DNA of 64,000 bases. Origin: PHAA01 sp963665865. GTDB lineage: Bacteria > Bacillota > Syntrophomonadia > Syntrophomonadales > Syntrophomonadaceae. Below are positions 31,682 through 40,825 of the stretch, piece after piece. The notes under the pieces were generated by a model that did not search any database, was not told the origin of the DNA, and saw only the letters and a list, made by a program, of their open reading frames with translations. A program made the translations under genes and the position numbers. The stretch's first letter is position 1, and each line of letters begins with the position of its first letter. The DNA lies in assembly GCA_963665865.2 (NCBI GenBank), contig CAXXWF010000001.1, positions 3,720,001 through 3,784,000 of the forward strand, read 5' to 3'.

Positions 31682-32344
31682 ATGATTGTGAGAAAGCATT
31701 TCTATCCGACACTAATATTAGTGGTGTTAGTTTGGCAGATGATTGGGCCACGGGCAGCTATTGCCGGTTATATAGACTGGCAGATACGCTGGCAGGATAA
31801 TGGTATTCTACAGGAAGAAATACAAATATCCGGACGTGATGTTATTCCTGCAGATTCAAATTGGCAAGTGAGCCAGGAGGGAGACCGATATATTCTGCGC
31901 AGAGAAGTTGAGAACTGGCTAAGCTACGCAGCAATGCAAGATAGATTGCCTCTGCTGGTGCAATCAAGCAATTATTTATTATATAAGAAGGCCGATATAA
32001 AGACAGGTTCGGTAGCATCCGCAGGATTATTTCAGCAATTAGATAACAGCGATAAGGTGAATCTTAAGGTAACTGTTCCAGGATTCATAATCGGAGGCTC
32101 AGGTGAACGGATTAATGAGTCCTCTGCCAGATGGATATTTAACCACGACGAATTGCTCCAGAACGAAAAAATAATGACCGTTATAACGATAGACGGATTG
32201 CTATTGGGTATAATAATACTTTTCCTGGGGCTGATCTATGTTGTCATAAAATTTAGAAAACATTTAAAAAAAGCAGAGCAGATAATTGAGGAAGAATATT
32301 CGCTGACGAAAATTAGGCCGGATGAACAAAAGGAAGGTGAGTAA
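31682..32344 (+). CDS. Unknown exported, C-terminally anchored protein
   Basis: I do not recognise this 220-residue protein. The N terminus is a signal peptide (residues 5-28, ending ARG-free AAIAG). The middle is a predicted extracytoplasmic region with WQIRWQDNGILQEEIQI and a DNSDKVNLKVTVPGFIIGG segment. A membrane helix lies near 168-190 (IDGLLLGIIILFLGLIYVVI) with a short charged cytoplasmic tail. The layout recalls LPXTG-less membrane-bound beta-domain proteins, but no family is claimed. It sits between rplL and rpoB, a place where B. subtilis carries an rRNA methyltransferase-like gene (ybxB). AGAAGGG precedes ATG 31682; GTG 31688 is possible. Confidence 0.65.
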   Translation: MIVRKHFYPTLILVVLVWQMIGPRAAIAGYIDWQIRWQDNGILQEEIQISGRDVIPADSNWQVSQEGDRYILRREVENWLSYAAMQDRLPLLVQSSNYLLYKKADIKTGSVASAGLFQQLDNSDKVNLKVTVPGFIIGGSGERINESSARWIFNHDELLQNEKIMTVITIDGLLLGIIILFLGLIYVVIKFRKHLKKAEQIIEEEYSLTKIRPDEQKEGE

Positions 32345-32401
32345 GAATAATCTTTATTGTTTGGATTCTCCTATTATAATAAAATAATTTCCGATGCCTG
32401 C

Positions 32402-32430
32402 TTGACTGCTATAATGAGTTATGCTAACAT
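32402..32430 (+). promoter_or_regulatory. Candidate rpoB promoter
   Basis: TTGACT (32402-32407) and TAACAT (32425-32430), 17-nt spacer. A separate TATAAT at 32410-32415 has no good -35. Confidence 0.4.
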
Positions 32431-32499
32431 TAATAATTGCCATTCAAGATGGAAAATGGCAAAGTCTGACTATAGTCTAAGTAATATAGGTTTGAATAG

Positions 32500-32528
32500 A
32501 AAGCGAGGTTTAAGGTAGGCCTTGCTTT
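32500..32528 (+). promoter_or_regulatory. Hairpin in the rpoB leader
   Basis: AAAGCGAGG (32500-32508) with CCTTGCTTT (32520-32528), nine pairs with one G-U, followed by TCACTCTTTTGTT. It may act as a weak terminator or attenuator before rpoB. Confidence 0.45.
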
Positions 32529-32565
32529 TCACTCTTTTGTTAATTATCAAAGAAGGGGTGATTTA

Positions 32566-35500
32566 ATGGCTCATATTGAAAAATATGGGAGTGCCCAGAG
32601 GCTCACTTATTCACAAATCAAAGAGGTAATTGAGCTGCCCAATCTAATTCAGATCCAGTTAAGCTCTTACGAATGGTTTTTAAAGGAGGGCTTGAGAACA
32701 GCCTTAAAGGAAGTATTCCCGATTTCCGATTTCAGTGGTAATTTGGAGCTTGATTTTGTCGACTACAGCCGGGGTGAACCCAAATACTCAGTTTTGGAGT
32801 GCAAGGAAAGAGATGTTAGTTACCAGGCCCCATTGAAGTTAAAAGTAAGACTTACTGATAAAGAAAATGGGGAAATAAAAGAATCAGAGGTATATATGGG
32901 CGATTTGCCGCTGATGACTGAAAATGGAACATTTATCATCAACGGTGCCGAAAGGGTAGTTGTCAGTCAGTTAGTTAAATCACCAGGGGTCTATTTTAAT
33001 GAGAAACTGGATTTAGCCGGAAACTCATTATTTGGGGCGACGGTGATCCCCAACCGGGGTGCCTGGTTTGAACTGGAAATGGATAGCGCCGGGATAATTT
33101 ATACCCGCATTGATAAGACCAGAAAGATTCCGGTTACAGTTCTCTTAAGAACTCTGGGATTTGAAAGCAATGAAGCTATTCAGGAGCTATATAACAATGA
33201 CGAAGCCATCCAAAAGACCCTTGAGAAAGACACTACTACCAATAAAAAAGAGGCTCTGATAGAGTTTTACCGCCGACTCAGACCGGGCGAGATGGCAACC
33301 GAGGATGCTGCGCAGCAGCTCTTGAAGAATCTGTTCTTTGATCCCCGGCGCTATGACATGGCTGTTGTCGGAAGATACAAGGTGAACAAAAAGTTAGGTT
33401 TGAGTATACCTGTGGAAACTCGGTACCTGACCGTTGAAGATATAACCACTACCATCGGCTACATATTGAAGCTGATCAAAGGTGAAGGAAAAACAGATGT
33501 AATCGATCATCTGGGCAATCGCCGGCTGAGGTCGATTGGAGAGCTACTGCAAAATCAATTTCGTACCGGACTGGTGCGTATGGAACGGGTTGTGCGCGAA
33601 CGCATGAGTATCCACGATGTGGAGACGTTAACGCCCCAGGTACTGATCAATATCAGACCTATTACTGCTGCCGTAAAGGAATTCTTCGGCAGTTCTCAGT
33701 TGTCGCAATTTATGGATCAGACCAACCCCTTGGCCGAACTTACTCATAAGAGGCGCTTGAGCGCTCTGGGGCCAGGAGGTCTAACTCGTGAACGGGCTGG
33801 GTTCCAGGTCCGTGACGTACATCATTCTCACTACGGCAGAGTCTGCCCCATAGAGACCCCAGAAGGTCCTAATATAGGACTAATAGGATCTCTGGCGACC
33901 TTTGGCCGAGTTAACGATTTTGGTTTTATTGAAACCCCTTATCGTAAGGTAGATAAGAAAACCGGACGAGTACTTAATGAGATTGTCTACCTGACTGCCG
34001 ATGAGGAAGATGAATTTATTGTGGCCCAGGCTAATGCTCCCCTGGATGAAAAGGGGTATTTTAAGGATGACCGGGTGGAAGTCAGGCATTTCGAGGATAT
34101 TCTAGAAGTGCCAGTTGGCCAGGTAGACTATATGGATGTTTCCCCTAAACAGGTATTTAGTGTGGCAACATCACTGATTCCTTTCCTGGAAAACGACGAT
34201 GCTAATCGTGCCTTGATGGGTGCTAACATGCAGCGGCAGGCGGTTCCGGTTATTAAGACCGAAGCACCAATTGTTGGAACTGGTCTGGAATATAAGGCTG
34301 CCAAAGACTCAGGTGCGGTCGTAATTGCTAAGAAGTCCGGAACAGTTAAGAATGTCAGTGCCACTCGCATTATGCTAGAGACTGATGATGGCGAGAAAAT
34401 CAAATATCCGTTGCTGAAGTTTATGCGTTCCAATCAGGGAACCTGTTATAACCAGAGACCGATTGTAAAGGTTGGTCAGCACGTCGAAGCAGATACCATA
34501 ATTGCTGACGGTCCTAGCACCGACAATGGCGAGCTGGCTTTGGGTCGGAATATTCTGGTAGCTTTTATGCCCTGGGAGGGTTACAACTACGAGGATGCTA
34601 TCTTAATATCAGAAAAAGTAGTTAAAGAAGATATATTTACTTCCATCCATATAGAAGAGTACGAGTGCGAAGCCCGGGATACCAAACTTGGGCCGGAAGA
34701 AATAACCCGCGATATACCCAATGTATCGGAAGAAATGCTTAAGAACCTAGACGATCAGGGAGTTATTCGGGTGGGGGCTGAAGTGCGACCGGATGATATT
34801 CTGGTTGGTAAAGTAACGCCCAAGGGAGAGACAGAATTGACGCCCGAAGAGCGGCTTTTAAGGGCTATATTTGGAGAAAAGGCCCGTGAAGTAAGGGATT
34901 CATCACTAAGGGTTCCCCATGGGGAAGCTGGAAAAATCGTAGCCGTAAAACGTTTCTCCCGTGAAAACGGAGATGAATTACCTCCCGGAGTTAATCGGCT
35001 AGTGAGGGTATATATTGCGCAAAAGAGAAAACTCTCGGAAGGCGATAAAATGGCTGGACGCCATGGAAACAAAGGGGTTGTCTCGCGGATATTGCCGGAA
35101 GAAGATATGCCATTCCTAGAAGATGGAACACCTATTCAGATTGTATTAAATCCTCTGGGAGTACCTTCCCGTATGAATATAGGACAGATTTTAGAATGTC
35201 ATATGGGGTGGGTTGCCAAGGAGCTGGGATTCACAGTTGCTACGCCCATATTTGATGGTGCTACTGAGGAGGACATCCGGGAACTGCGCATTAAATCGGG
35301 GCTGCCGGTAAACGGTAAGGCAATCCTGAGGGATGGCCGTACTGGTGAGACCTTTGATCATGAAGTAACCGTAGGTTATGTCTATATGCTAAAACTGGCC
35401 CATCTGGTGGATGATAAAATCCATGCACGTTCCATTGGTCCCTATTCGCTGGTTACCCAGCAACCCTTGGGAGGCAAGGCTCAGTTTGGCGGACAAAGGT

Positions 35501-35934
35501 TTGGTGAAATGGAAGTATGGGCTCTGGAAGCATATGGAGCCGCTTATACCCTGCAGGAGATCCTCACGGTGAAATCGGATGATGTGGTAGGGAGACTTAA
35601 GACCTACGAGTCGATTGTAAAGGGAGACAATATCCCTGAGCCGGGTGTACCTGAAGGATTTAAGGTGTTAATTAAAGAATTACAGAGCCTTTCGCTGGAT
35701 ATTAGAATGCTGGGAGCTAATATGAGCGAAATTGCGATACAGGATATTGACCTGGATGTAAACGAACAAGAAAAGGCTAGGGAATTAGGAATGGAATTGC
35801 CAGAGGTCGCTGCGGTGAGCGCCGGAGGCAATGTGGCCAAAGCCCTCAGTCAACAAATGAATAGCGATGATTTTGGTATGCACAATGAAGATGAAGATGA
35901 AGATGAAAGCGCCCTGGATGACGTTATCGACTAG
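32566..35934 (+). CDS. rpoB: RNA polymerase beta subunit
   Basis: 1122 residues, near the Firmicutes norm. Rifampicin-region motif SSQLSQFMDQTNPLAELTHKRRLSALGPGGL, then RDVHHSHYGRVCPIETPEGPNIGLI. The C-terminal active-site and switch regions include KRKLSEGDKMAGRHGNKGV and GGKAQFGGQRFGEMEVWALEAYGAA. An acidic tail (NEDEDEDESALDD) closes the protein. Start ATG after AAGGGGTGA. rpoC follows 97 nt later. Confidence 0.99.
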   Translation: MAHIEKYGSAQRLTYSQIKEVIELPNLIQIQLSSYEWFLKEGLRTALKEVFPISDFSGNLELDFVDYSRGEPKYSVLECKERDVSYQAPLKLKVRLTDKENGEIKESEVYMGDLPLMTENGTFIINGAERVVVSQLVKSPGVYFNEKLDLAGNSLFGATVIPNRGAWFELEMDSAGIIYTRIDKTRKIPVTVLLRTLGFESNEAIQELYNNDEAIQKTLEKDTTTNKKEALIEFYRRLRPGEMATEDAAQQLLKNLFFDPRRYDMAVVGRYKVNKKLGLSIPVETRYLTVEDITTTIGYILKLIKGEGKTDVIDHLGNRRLRSIGELLQNQFRTGLVRMERVVRERMSIHDVETLTPQVLINIRPITAAVKEFFGSSQLSQFMDQTNPLAELTHKRRLSALGPGGLTRERAGFQVRDVHHSHYGRVCPIETPEGPNIGLIGSLATFGRVNDFGFIETPYRKVDKKTGRVLNEIVYLTADEEDEFIVAQANAPLDEKGYFKDDRVEVRHFEDILEVPVGQVDYMDVSPKQVFSVATSLIPFLENDDANRALMGANMQRQAVPVIKTEAPIVGTGLEYKAAKDSGAVVIAKKSGTVKNVSATRIMLETDDGEKIKYPLLKFMRSNQGTCYNQRPIVKVGQHVEADTIIADGPSTDNGELALGRNILVAFMPWEGYNYEDAILISEKVVKEDIFTSIHIEEYECEARDTKLGPEEITRDIPNVSEEMLKNLDDQGVIRVGAEVRPDDILVGKVTPKGETELTPEERLLRAIFGEKAREVRDSSLRVPHGEAGKIVAVKRFSRENGDELPPGVNRLVRVYIAQKRKLSEGDKMAGRHGNKGVVSRILPEEDMPFLEDGTPIQIVLNPLGVPSRMNIGQILECHMGWVAKELGFTVATPIFDGATEEDIRELRIKSGLPVNGKAILRDGRTGETFDHEVTVGYVYMLKLAHLVDDKIHARSIGPYSLVTQQPLGGKAQFGGQRFGEMEVWALEAYGAAYTLQEILTVKSDDVVGRLKTYESIVKGDNIPEPGVPEGFKVLIKELQSLSLDIRMLGANMSEIAIQDIDLDVNEQEKARELGMELPEVAAVSAGGNVAKALSQQMNSDDFGMHNEDEDEDESALDDVID

Positions 35935-36031
35935 AAGCCAGCCATAGCTTATCGGTTGGCTGGTAAACCTTCTGCTTTTATAAACGAACAGGATTCAGGT
36001 ATCGGAAAATCTTCTGAAGGGAGAGTATGAT

Positions 36032-39000
36032 TTGTCAGACGTAAATAATTTTGAGCGGATCAAAATATCCCTGGCTTCTCCAGAACAAATACGCTCATGG
36101 AGCAGCGGAGAGGTAAAAAAACCCGAGACTATAAACTATAGAACCCTAAGACCGGAAAAAGAGGGACTGTTTTGCGAAAAAATATTTGGCCCTGTAAAGG
36201 ATTGGGAATGTCACTGCGGCAAATACAAGCGGGTACGTCATCGTGGCATAGTCTGTGATCGCTGCGGGGTGGAGGTAACCACTTCCAAAGTTCGCCGGGA
36301 ACGAATGGGCCACATCGAGCTGGCGGCCCCCGTTTGCCATATCTGGTATCTTAAGGGAATTCCAAGCCGGATGGGACTTTTATTAGATATGTCACCCAAG
36401 GTGCTGGAAAAGGTAATTTATTTTGTCAACTACATCGTTATAGATCCGGGAGATACACCCTTACTGAAAAAACAACTTTTGAATGAGCGTGAATATCGTG
36501 AAAACCGTGACCGGTACGGGGACAGCTTTATTGCTGCCATAGGTGCTGAAGCGGTCAAGGAACTTTTGTCAGAAGTAGAATTGGAAAGAATGTCGGTAGA
36601 GCTCAAAGAAGAGATCACGAGTTCTACGGGGCAGCGTAAAGGAAGAGCTATCAAGCGCTTGGAGGTTACCGAATCCTTCCGTTTATCCACTAACAATCCA
36701 GAGTGGATGATATTGGATGTTCTGCCGGTAATACCGCCGGAATTAAGGCCTATGGTGCAGTTAGACGGAGGACGCTTTGCGACTTCGGATCTAAATGATT
36801 TGTACCGCCGGGTAATTAATCGCAACAATCGCCTAAAAAGGCTGCTAGATCTGGGTGCGCCTGATATTATCGTGAGAAATGAGAAGCGCATGCTGCAGGA
36901 AGCAGTTGATGCTCTGATAGACAATGGCCGGCGGGGAAGACCGGTTACCGGCCCTGGCAACCGGCCGCTCAAATCCCTGAGTGATATGCTTAAAGGGAAA
37001 CAGGGTAGATTTCGTCAGAACCTGCTGGGCAAACGAGTTGATTATTCGGGGCGTTCCGTAATCGTGGTAGGACCCAAATTATTGATGCATCAGTGCGGGT
37101 TGCCTAAAGAAATGGCCCTGGAATTGTTTAAACCATTTGTTATGAAAAAATTGGTTGACCGGGGTATAGCCTCTAATATTAAGAGTGCGAAAAAGATGGT
37201 GGAAAGAGGCCGAGAAGAGGTTTGGGATATACTGGATGGGGTTATTAAGGAGCACCCGGTTTTGCTAAACCGTGCACCTACTTTGCATCGCTTAGGCATA
37301 CAGGCCTTTGAGCCCGTGTTAGTCGAAGGGCGTGCCCTGCAGCTGCATCCTCTGGTTTGTACTGCCTATAACGCCGACTTTGATGGTGACCAGATGGCCG
37401 TACACGTACCGCTGTCAGCCGAAGCGCAGACTGAATGCCGCTTACTGATGCTGGCCAGTAATAATATATTGAACCCCAAGGACGGTAAACCCGTATGTAC
37501 TCCTACCCAGGATATAGTTATTGGAATTTACTACCTTACTTATATGAGTAAGGAAGATTGGGCCATTGAAAGACCAAGGGCTTTCAGCACTGCCGCCGAA
37601 GCACAAATGGCTTACGAAGTAGGCAATATAACCCTGCACGAAAAGATATTGGTAAGATTGGCAATGCCGCAAAATATAGGCATTGGTTTTCTGCAAAACC
37701 GTGAAAAACAGACTTATCTTCAAGAATTAGTGGAGACATCCGTAGGTCGGGTTATTCTAAATGAAATTATACCTGACAGTATGGGATTTTATAATGAAGT
37801 CATTGACAAGAAGAAAATGGGTAATGTTGTCTATGACTGCTACCGATTAGAAGGTAATGCCAGAACAGCTGAAATGCTGGACGGAATCAAACGACTGGGT
37901 TATAAATTCTCTACCAAGGCGGGTATTAGCGTAGGTGTTACCGATTTCGAGACTCCGCCGGAAAAAACACAAATACTGGCTGAGGCGGATGAAGCGGTTG
38001 ATTCTATTGAATCTGACTTCCAGTTTGGTTTAATTAATGAGGAGGAAAGACATAACCAGGTGGTTGAAATTTGGAGTCAGGCTACCGATGATGTAACTGA
38101 TGCCTTAAAACTGCACCTGAGCGAAGACAACCCGGTTTTCATGATGGCTACCTCCGGAGCCCGTGGTAATTTCCAACAGATACGTCAGTTGGCTGGAATG
38201 AGAGGGCTTATGGCAGATCCATCCGGTAAGATTATTGATCTTCCTATTAAGGCGAACTTCCGAGAGGGTCTGACCGTACTTGAATACTTCATATCCACTC
38301 ACGGAGCCAGAAAAGGGTTAGCTGATACCGCATTACGTACCGCTGATTCGGGTTATCTAACTCGTCGCCTCGTAGATGTATCACAGGATGTTATCGTCCG
38401 GGAAGATGACTGCGAATCCGTAGAAGGCATCTGGGTGGAAAGAATCATGGAAGGATCTCAGTTGATTGAACCGCTGCATCAGAGGATTATTGGCCGGGTA
38501 TCGGTAGACAGCATATTACACCCCGAAACCGGTGAGGTGTTGGTGGAAGATAACGAGATGATAGACGATGACATCGGATATAAAATTGAACGCTTAGGTA
38601 TTGAAAGAGTTAAAATCAGAACCACACTTACCTGCAAAACCAGGCATGGGGTTTGCACTAAATGTTATGGCCGCAATCTGGCGACTGGATATGATGTAGA
38701 AATAGGTGAAGCTGTAGGTACCTTGGCGGCTCAATCAATCGGTGAGCCGGGAACCCAGCTGACCATGCGTACGTTCCATACCGGCGGTGTAGCCGGCGAA
38801 GATATTACCCGCGGTCTTCCCAGGGTAGAAGAGTTATTTGAAGTTCGTAAACCCAAAGGCCAGGCAGTGGTATCGGAAGCATCCGGAAAAGTGCGCTTCG
38901 GCGAGAACAAAGGTCGCCGTGAAGTAGAGATTCTAGACGAGAACAATGAAACCATGGGTGCCTACCCAGTGCATTATGGATCTCGGCTCAAAGTCAAAGA

Positions 39001-39547
39001 GGGTGATATGGTAGAAATAGGGGATGCACTGACCGAAGGTCCGCTGAACCCCCATGACATACTTAAAACCCAGGGTTTACAATCAGTGCAAAGATATGTT
39101 CTGCAAGAAGTACAAAAGGTGTATCGTTCCCAGGGCGTGGATATCAGCGATAAGCATATTGAGATTATGATTAGACAGATGCTCAAAAAAGTTCGTATTG
39201 AAGACTCCGGGAATACGACTATGCTGCCCGGTGCATTTATTGACATAGCCTATTTTGAAGAAGAAAATATGAGGGCAATTGAAGAAGGTGGATTGCCCTC
39301 AGTATGCTCGCCTATGTTACTGGGTATAACCAAGGCTTCTCTGAATACCGACTCTTTCTTATCGGCGGCATCGTTCCAGGAGACCACCAAAGTGCTGACC
39401 GAGGCTGCTATTAAAGGCAAGATCGATAACCTGATCGGATTGAAGGAGAATGTCATTATCGGTAAATTGATTCCAGCCGGAACTGGCTACTCAGTTTACC
39501 GCAATATTACCATGACAGACAATCCAGATTACGTCGCTGGAGAATAA
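36032..39547 (+). CDS. rpoC: RNA polymerase beta' subunit
   Basis: 1171 residues. The N-terminal zinc site is CHC (C60, C62) and CDRC; the catalytic Mg aspartates are NADFDGDQM (D449, D451, D453); the bridge helix/trigger loop region and a second zinc site (CKTRHGVCTKCYGRN) are intact. TTG start behind GAAGGGAGAG. The inter-gene segment 35935-36031 shows a short hairpin (AGCCAGCC...GGTTGGCTGG) with no T-run. Confidence 0.99.
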   Translation: MSDVNNFERIKISLASPEQIRSWSSGEVKKPETINYRTLRPEKEGLFCEKIFGPVKDWECHCGKYKRVRHRGIVCDRCGVEVTTSKVRRERMGHIELAAPVCHIWYLKGIPSRMGLLLDMSPKVLEKVIYFVNYIVIDPGDTPLLKKQLLNEREYRENRDRYGDSFIAAIGAEAVKELLSEVELERMSVELKEEITSSTGQRKGRAIKRLEVTESFRLSTNNPEWMILDVLPVIPPELRPMVQLDGGRFATSDLNDLYRRVINRNNRLKRLLDLGAPDIIVRNEKRMLQEAVDALIDNGRRGRPVTGPGNRPLKSLSDMLKGKQGRFRQNLLGKRVDYSGRSVIVVGPKLLMHQCGLPKEMALELFKPFVMKKLVDRGIASNIKSAKKMVERGREEVWDILDGVIKEHPVLLNRAPTLHRLGIQAFEPVLVEGRALQLHPLVCTAYNADFDGDQMAVHVPLSAEAQTECRLLMLASNNILNPKDGKPVCTPTQDIVIGIYYLTYMSKEDWAIERPRAFSTAAEAQMAYEVGNITLHEKILVRLAMPQNIGIGFLQNREKQTYLQELVETSVGRVILNEIIPDSMGFYNEVIDKKKMGNVVYDCYRLEGNARTAEMLDGIKRLGYKFSTKAGISVGVTDFETPPEKTQILAEADEAVDSIESDFQFGLINEEERHNQVVEIWSQATDDVTDALKLHLSEDNPVFMMATSGARGNFQQIRQLAGMRGLMADPSGKIIDLPIKANFREGLTVLEYFISTHGARKGLADTALRTADSGYLTRRLVDVSQDVIVREDDCESVEGIWVERIMEGSQLIEPLHQRIIGRVSVDSILHPETGEVLVEDNEMIDDDIGYKIERLGIERVKIRTTLTCKTRHGVCTKCYGRNLATGYDVEIGEAVGTLAAQSIGEPGTQLTMRTFHTGGVAGEDITRGLPRVEELFEVRKPKGQAVVSEASGKVRFGENKGRREVEILDENNETMGAYPVHYGSRLKVKEGDMVEIGDALTEGPLNPHDILKTQGLQSVQRYVLQEVQKVYRSQGVDISDKHIEIMIRQMLKKVRIEDSGNTTMLPGAFIDIAYFEEENMRAIEEGGLPSVCSPMLLGITKASLNTDSFLSAASFQETTKVLTEAAIKGKIDNLIGLKENVIIGKLIPAGTGYSVYRNITMTDNPDYVAGE

Positions 39548-39570
39548 AATATCTTAAAAAACAAAATAAT

Positions 39571-39599
39571 TTGACTGTAAGATACCTGGATGCTAAAAT
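39571..39599 (+). promoter_or_regulatory. Promoter upstream of the L7Ae-rpsL-rpsG-fusA-tuf genes
   Basis: TTGACT (39571-39576), 17-nt spacer, TAAAAT (39594-39599), beginning 24 nt after the rpoC stop. Confidence 0.8.
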
Positions 39600-39672
39600 A
39601 TTAAGGCGCGCGACCAATAAAGTCGATCCGTCAATAATAAACCGACTTCAATGTTCAGAGGAGGTAACAGGA

Positions 39673-39921
39673 TTGTTGCTAGATGAGATCACGAACAGCA
39701 AGAAGGTTATTGGCAGTAAACAAGTCAAGAAGGCTGTAATAAAGGGATTGGCCAGCAAGGTTTATCTGGCTGCTGATGCGGAACCTCATATCATTGCGCC
39801 TCTGCGGGAATTATGCCGCCAGCATGGGGTGGAAGCAGCGATGATAGAAACGATGGAAGTGTTGGGAAAAGCTTGTGGCATTGAAGTGGGTTCAGCAGCC
39901 GTCGCGCTTGTAAAAGAGTAA
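39673..39921 (+). CDS. L7Ae-family K-turn RNA-binding protein (YbxF/RplGB-like)
   Basis: An 82-residue L7Ae fold: VIGSKQVKKAVIKGLASKVYLAADAEPHII, then MEVLGKACGIEVGSAAVALV. Members bind kink-turn RNA. The frame is open from 39571, but TTG 39673 is preferred: GAGGAGGT at 39658-39665 sits 7 nt before it and the length then matches the family's 82. The upstream stretch instead holds a promoter. Confidence 0.9.
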   Translation: MLLDEITNSKKVIGSKQVKKAVIKGLASKVYLAADAEPHIIAPLRELCRQHGVEAAMIETMEVLGKACGIEVGSAAVALVKE

Positions 39922-39945
39922 TTAAACGGGGAAGGAGGTGCAGGT

Positions 39946-40323
39946 ATGCCGACGATTAACCAGCTTGTTAGAAAAGGACGCCAAAAAGAAGTGAAAAAAT
40001 CTACAGCACCCGCCCTAAAAAGCTGTCCACAAAAAAGAGGGGTTTGTACCCGTGTATATACCACCACACCCAAAAAGCCAAACTCGGCCTTACGTAAAAT
40101 TGCCAGGGTAAGGTTGACGAATAGTATTGAAGTAACCTCATATATTCCTGGTATTGGTCACAATTTACAGGAGCACTCTGTGGTGCTGATAAGGGGTGGC
40201 CGGGTCAAGGATTTGCCAGGAGTAAGATACCATATTATAAGGGGAACCCTGGATGCTGCTGGAGTAGCCAAGCGTAATCAGGGAAGGTCTAAGTATGGAA
40301 CCAAGAGACCTAAGAAGAAATAG
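39946..40323 (+). CDS. rpsL: Ribosomal protein S12
   Basis: Decoding-centre protein, 125 residues: PTINQLVRKGR, KSCPQKRGVCTRVYTTTPKKPNSALRKIARVRLTN, then RGGRVKDLPGVRYHIIRG. The KKPNSALRK lysine tied to streptomycin response is wild-type. GGAAGGAGGTG precedes the ATG. Confidence 0.98.
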   Translation: MPTINQLVRKGRQKEVKKSTAPALKSCPQKRGVCTRVYTTTPKKPNSALRKIARVRLTNSIEVTSYIPGIGHNLQEHSVVLIRGGRVKDLPGVRYHIIRGTLDAAGVAKRNQGRSKYGTKRPKKK

Positions 40324-40337
40324 AAGGGAGTCAAGCT

Positions 40338-40808
40338 ATGCCTAGAAAAGGGCCCGTTCCTAAAAGAGATGTTTTGCCCGATCCTATTTATAACAGCAAG
40401 ATTTTTACCAAGTTGGTAAATCAGATAATGTGGGATGGCAAAAAGAGTTTGGCTGAGAGAATCTGCTACGAAGCTTTTGAGAGAATTGCCAACAAAACGA
40501 ATAAAGATGCGCTGCAGGTCTTTGAAGAAGCTATGAAAAATATTACTCCACTCGTAGAGGTTAAAGCCCGCCGAGTTGGTGGTGCTAACTATCAGGTTCC
40601 GGTAGAAGTGAGAGCCGACCGCAGACAAACCTTAGCTATTCGTTGGCTGGTCGGATATACACGTAAACGTGGTGAAAAAACCATGGCTGAACGCCTTGCC
40701 GGTGAACTAATGGATGCTGCCAACGGCAGCGGTGGATCAGTTAAGAAGAAGGAAGATACCCACAAAATGGCCGAAGCCAACAAAGCATTTGCCCATTATC
40801 GTTGGTAG
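40338..40808 (+). CDS. rpsG: Ribosomal protein S7
   Basis: 156-residue assembly initiator of the 30S head: PRKGPVPKRDVLPDPIYNS, KLVNQIMWDGKKSLAERI, ITPLVEVKARRVGGANYQVPVEVR and the C-terminal HKMAEANKAFAHYRW. GAAGGGAG precedes the ATG. Confidence 0.98.
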   Translation: MPRKGPVPKRDVLPDPIYNSKIFTKLVNQIMWDGKKSLAERICYEAFERIANKTNKDALQVFEEAMKNITPLVEVKARRVGGANYQVPVEVRADRRQTLAIRWLVGYTRKRGEKTMAERLAGELMDAANGSGGSVKKKEDTHKMAEANKAFAHYRW

Positions 40809-40825
40809 ACTTCAGGAGTGGTCTG

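Noticed and set aside
36430..36972. 180-codon minus-strand frame opposite rpoC
   Set aside because: Antisense to an unbroken essential gene; no independent features.
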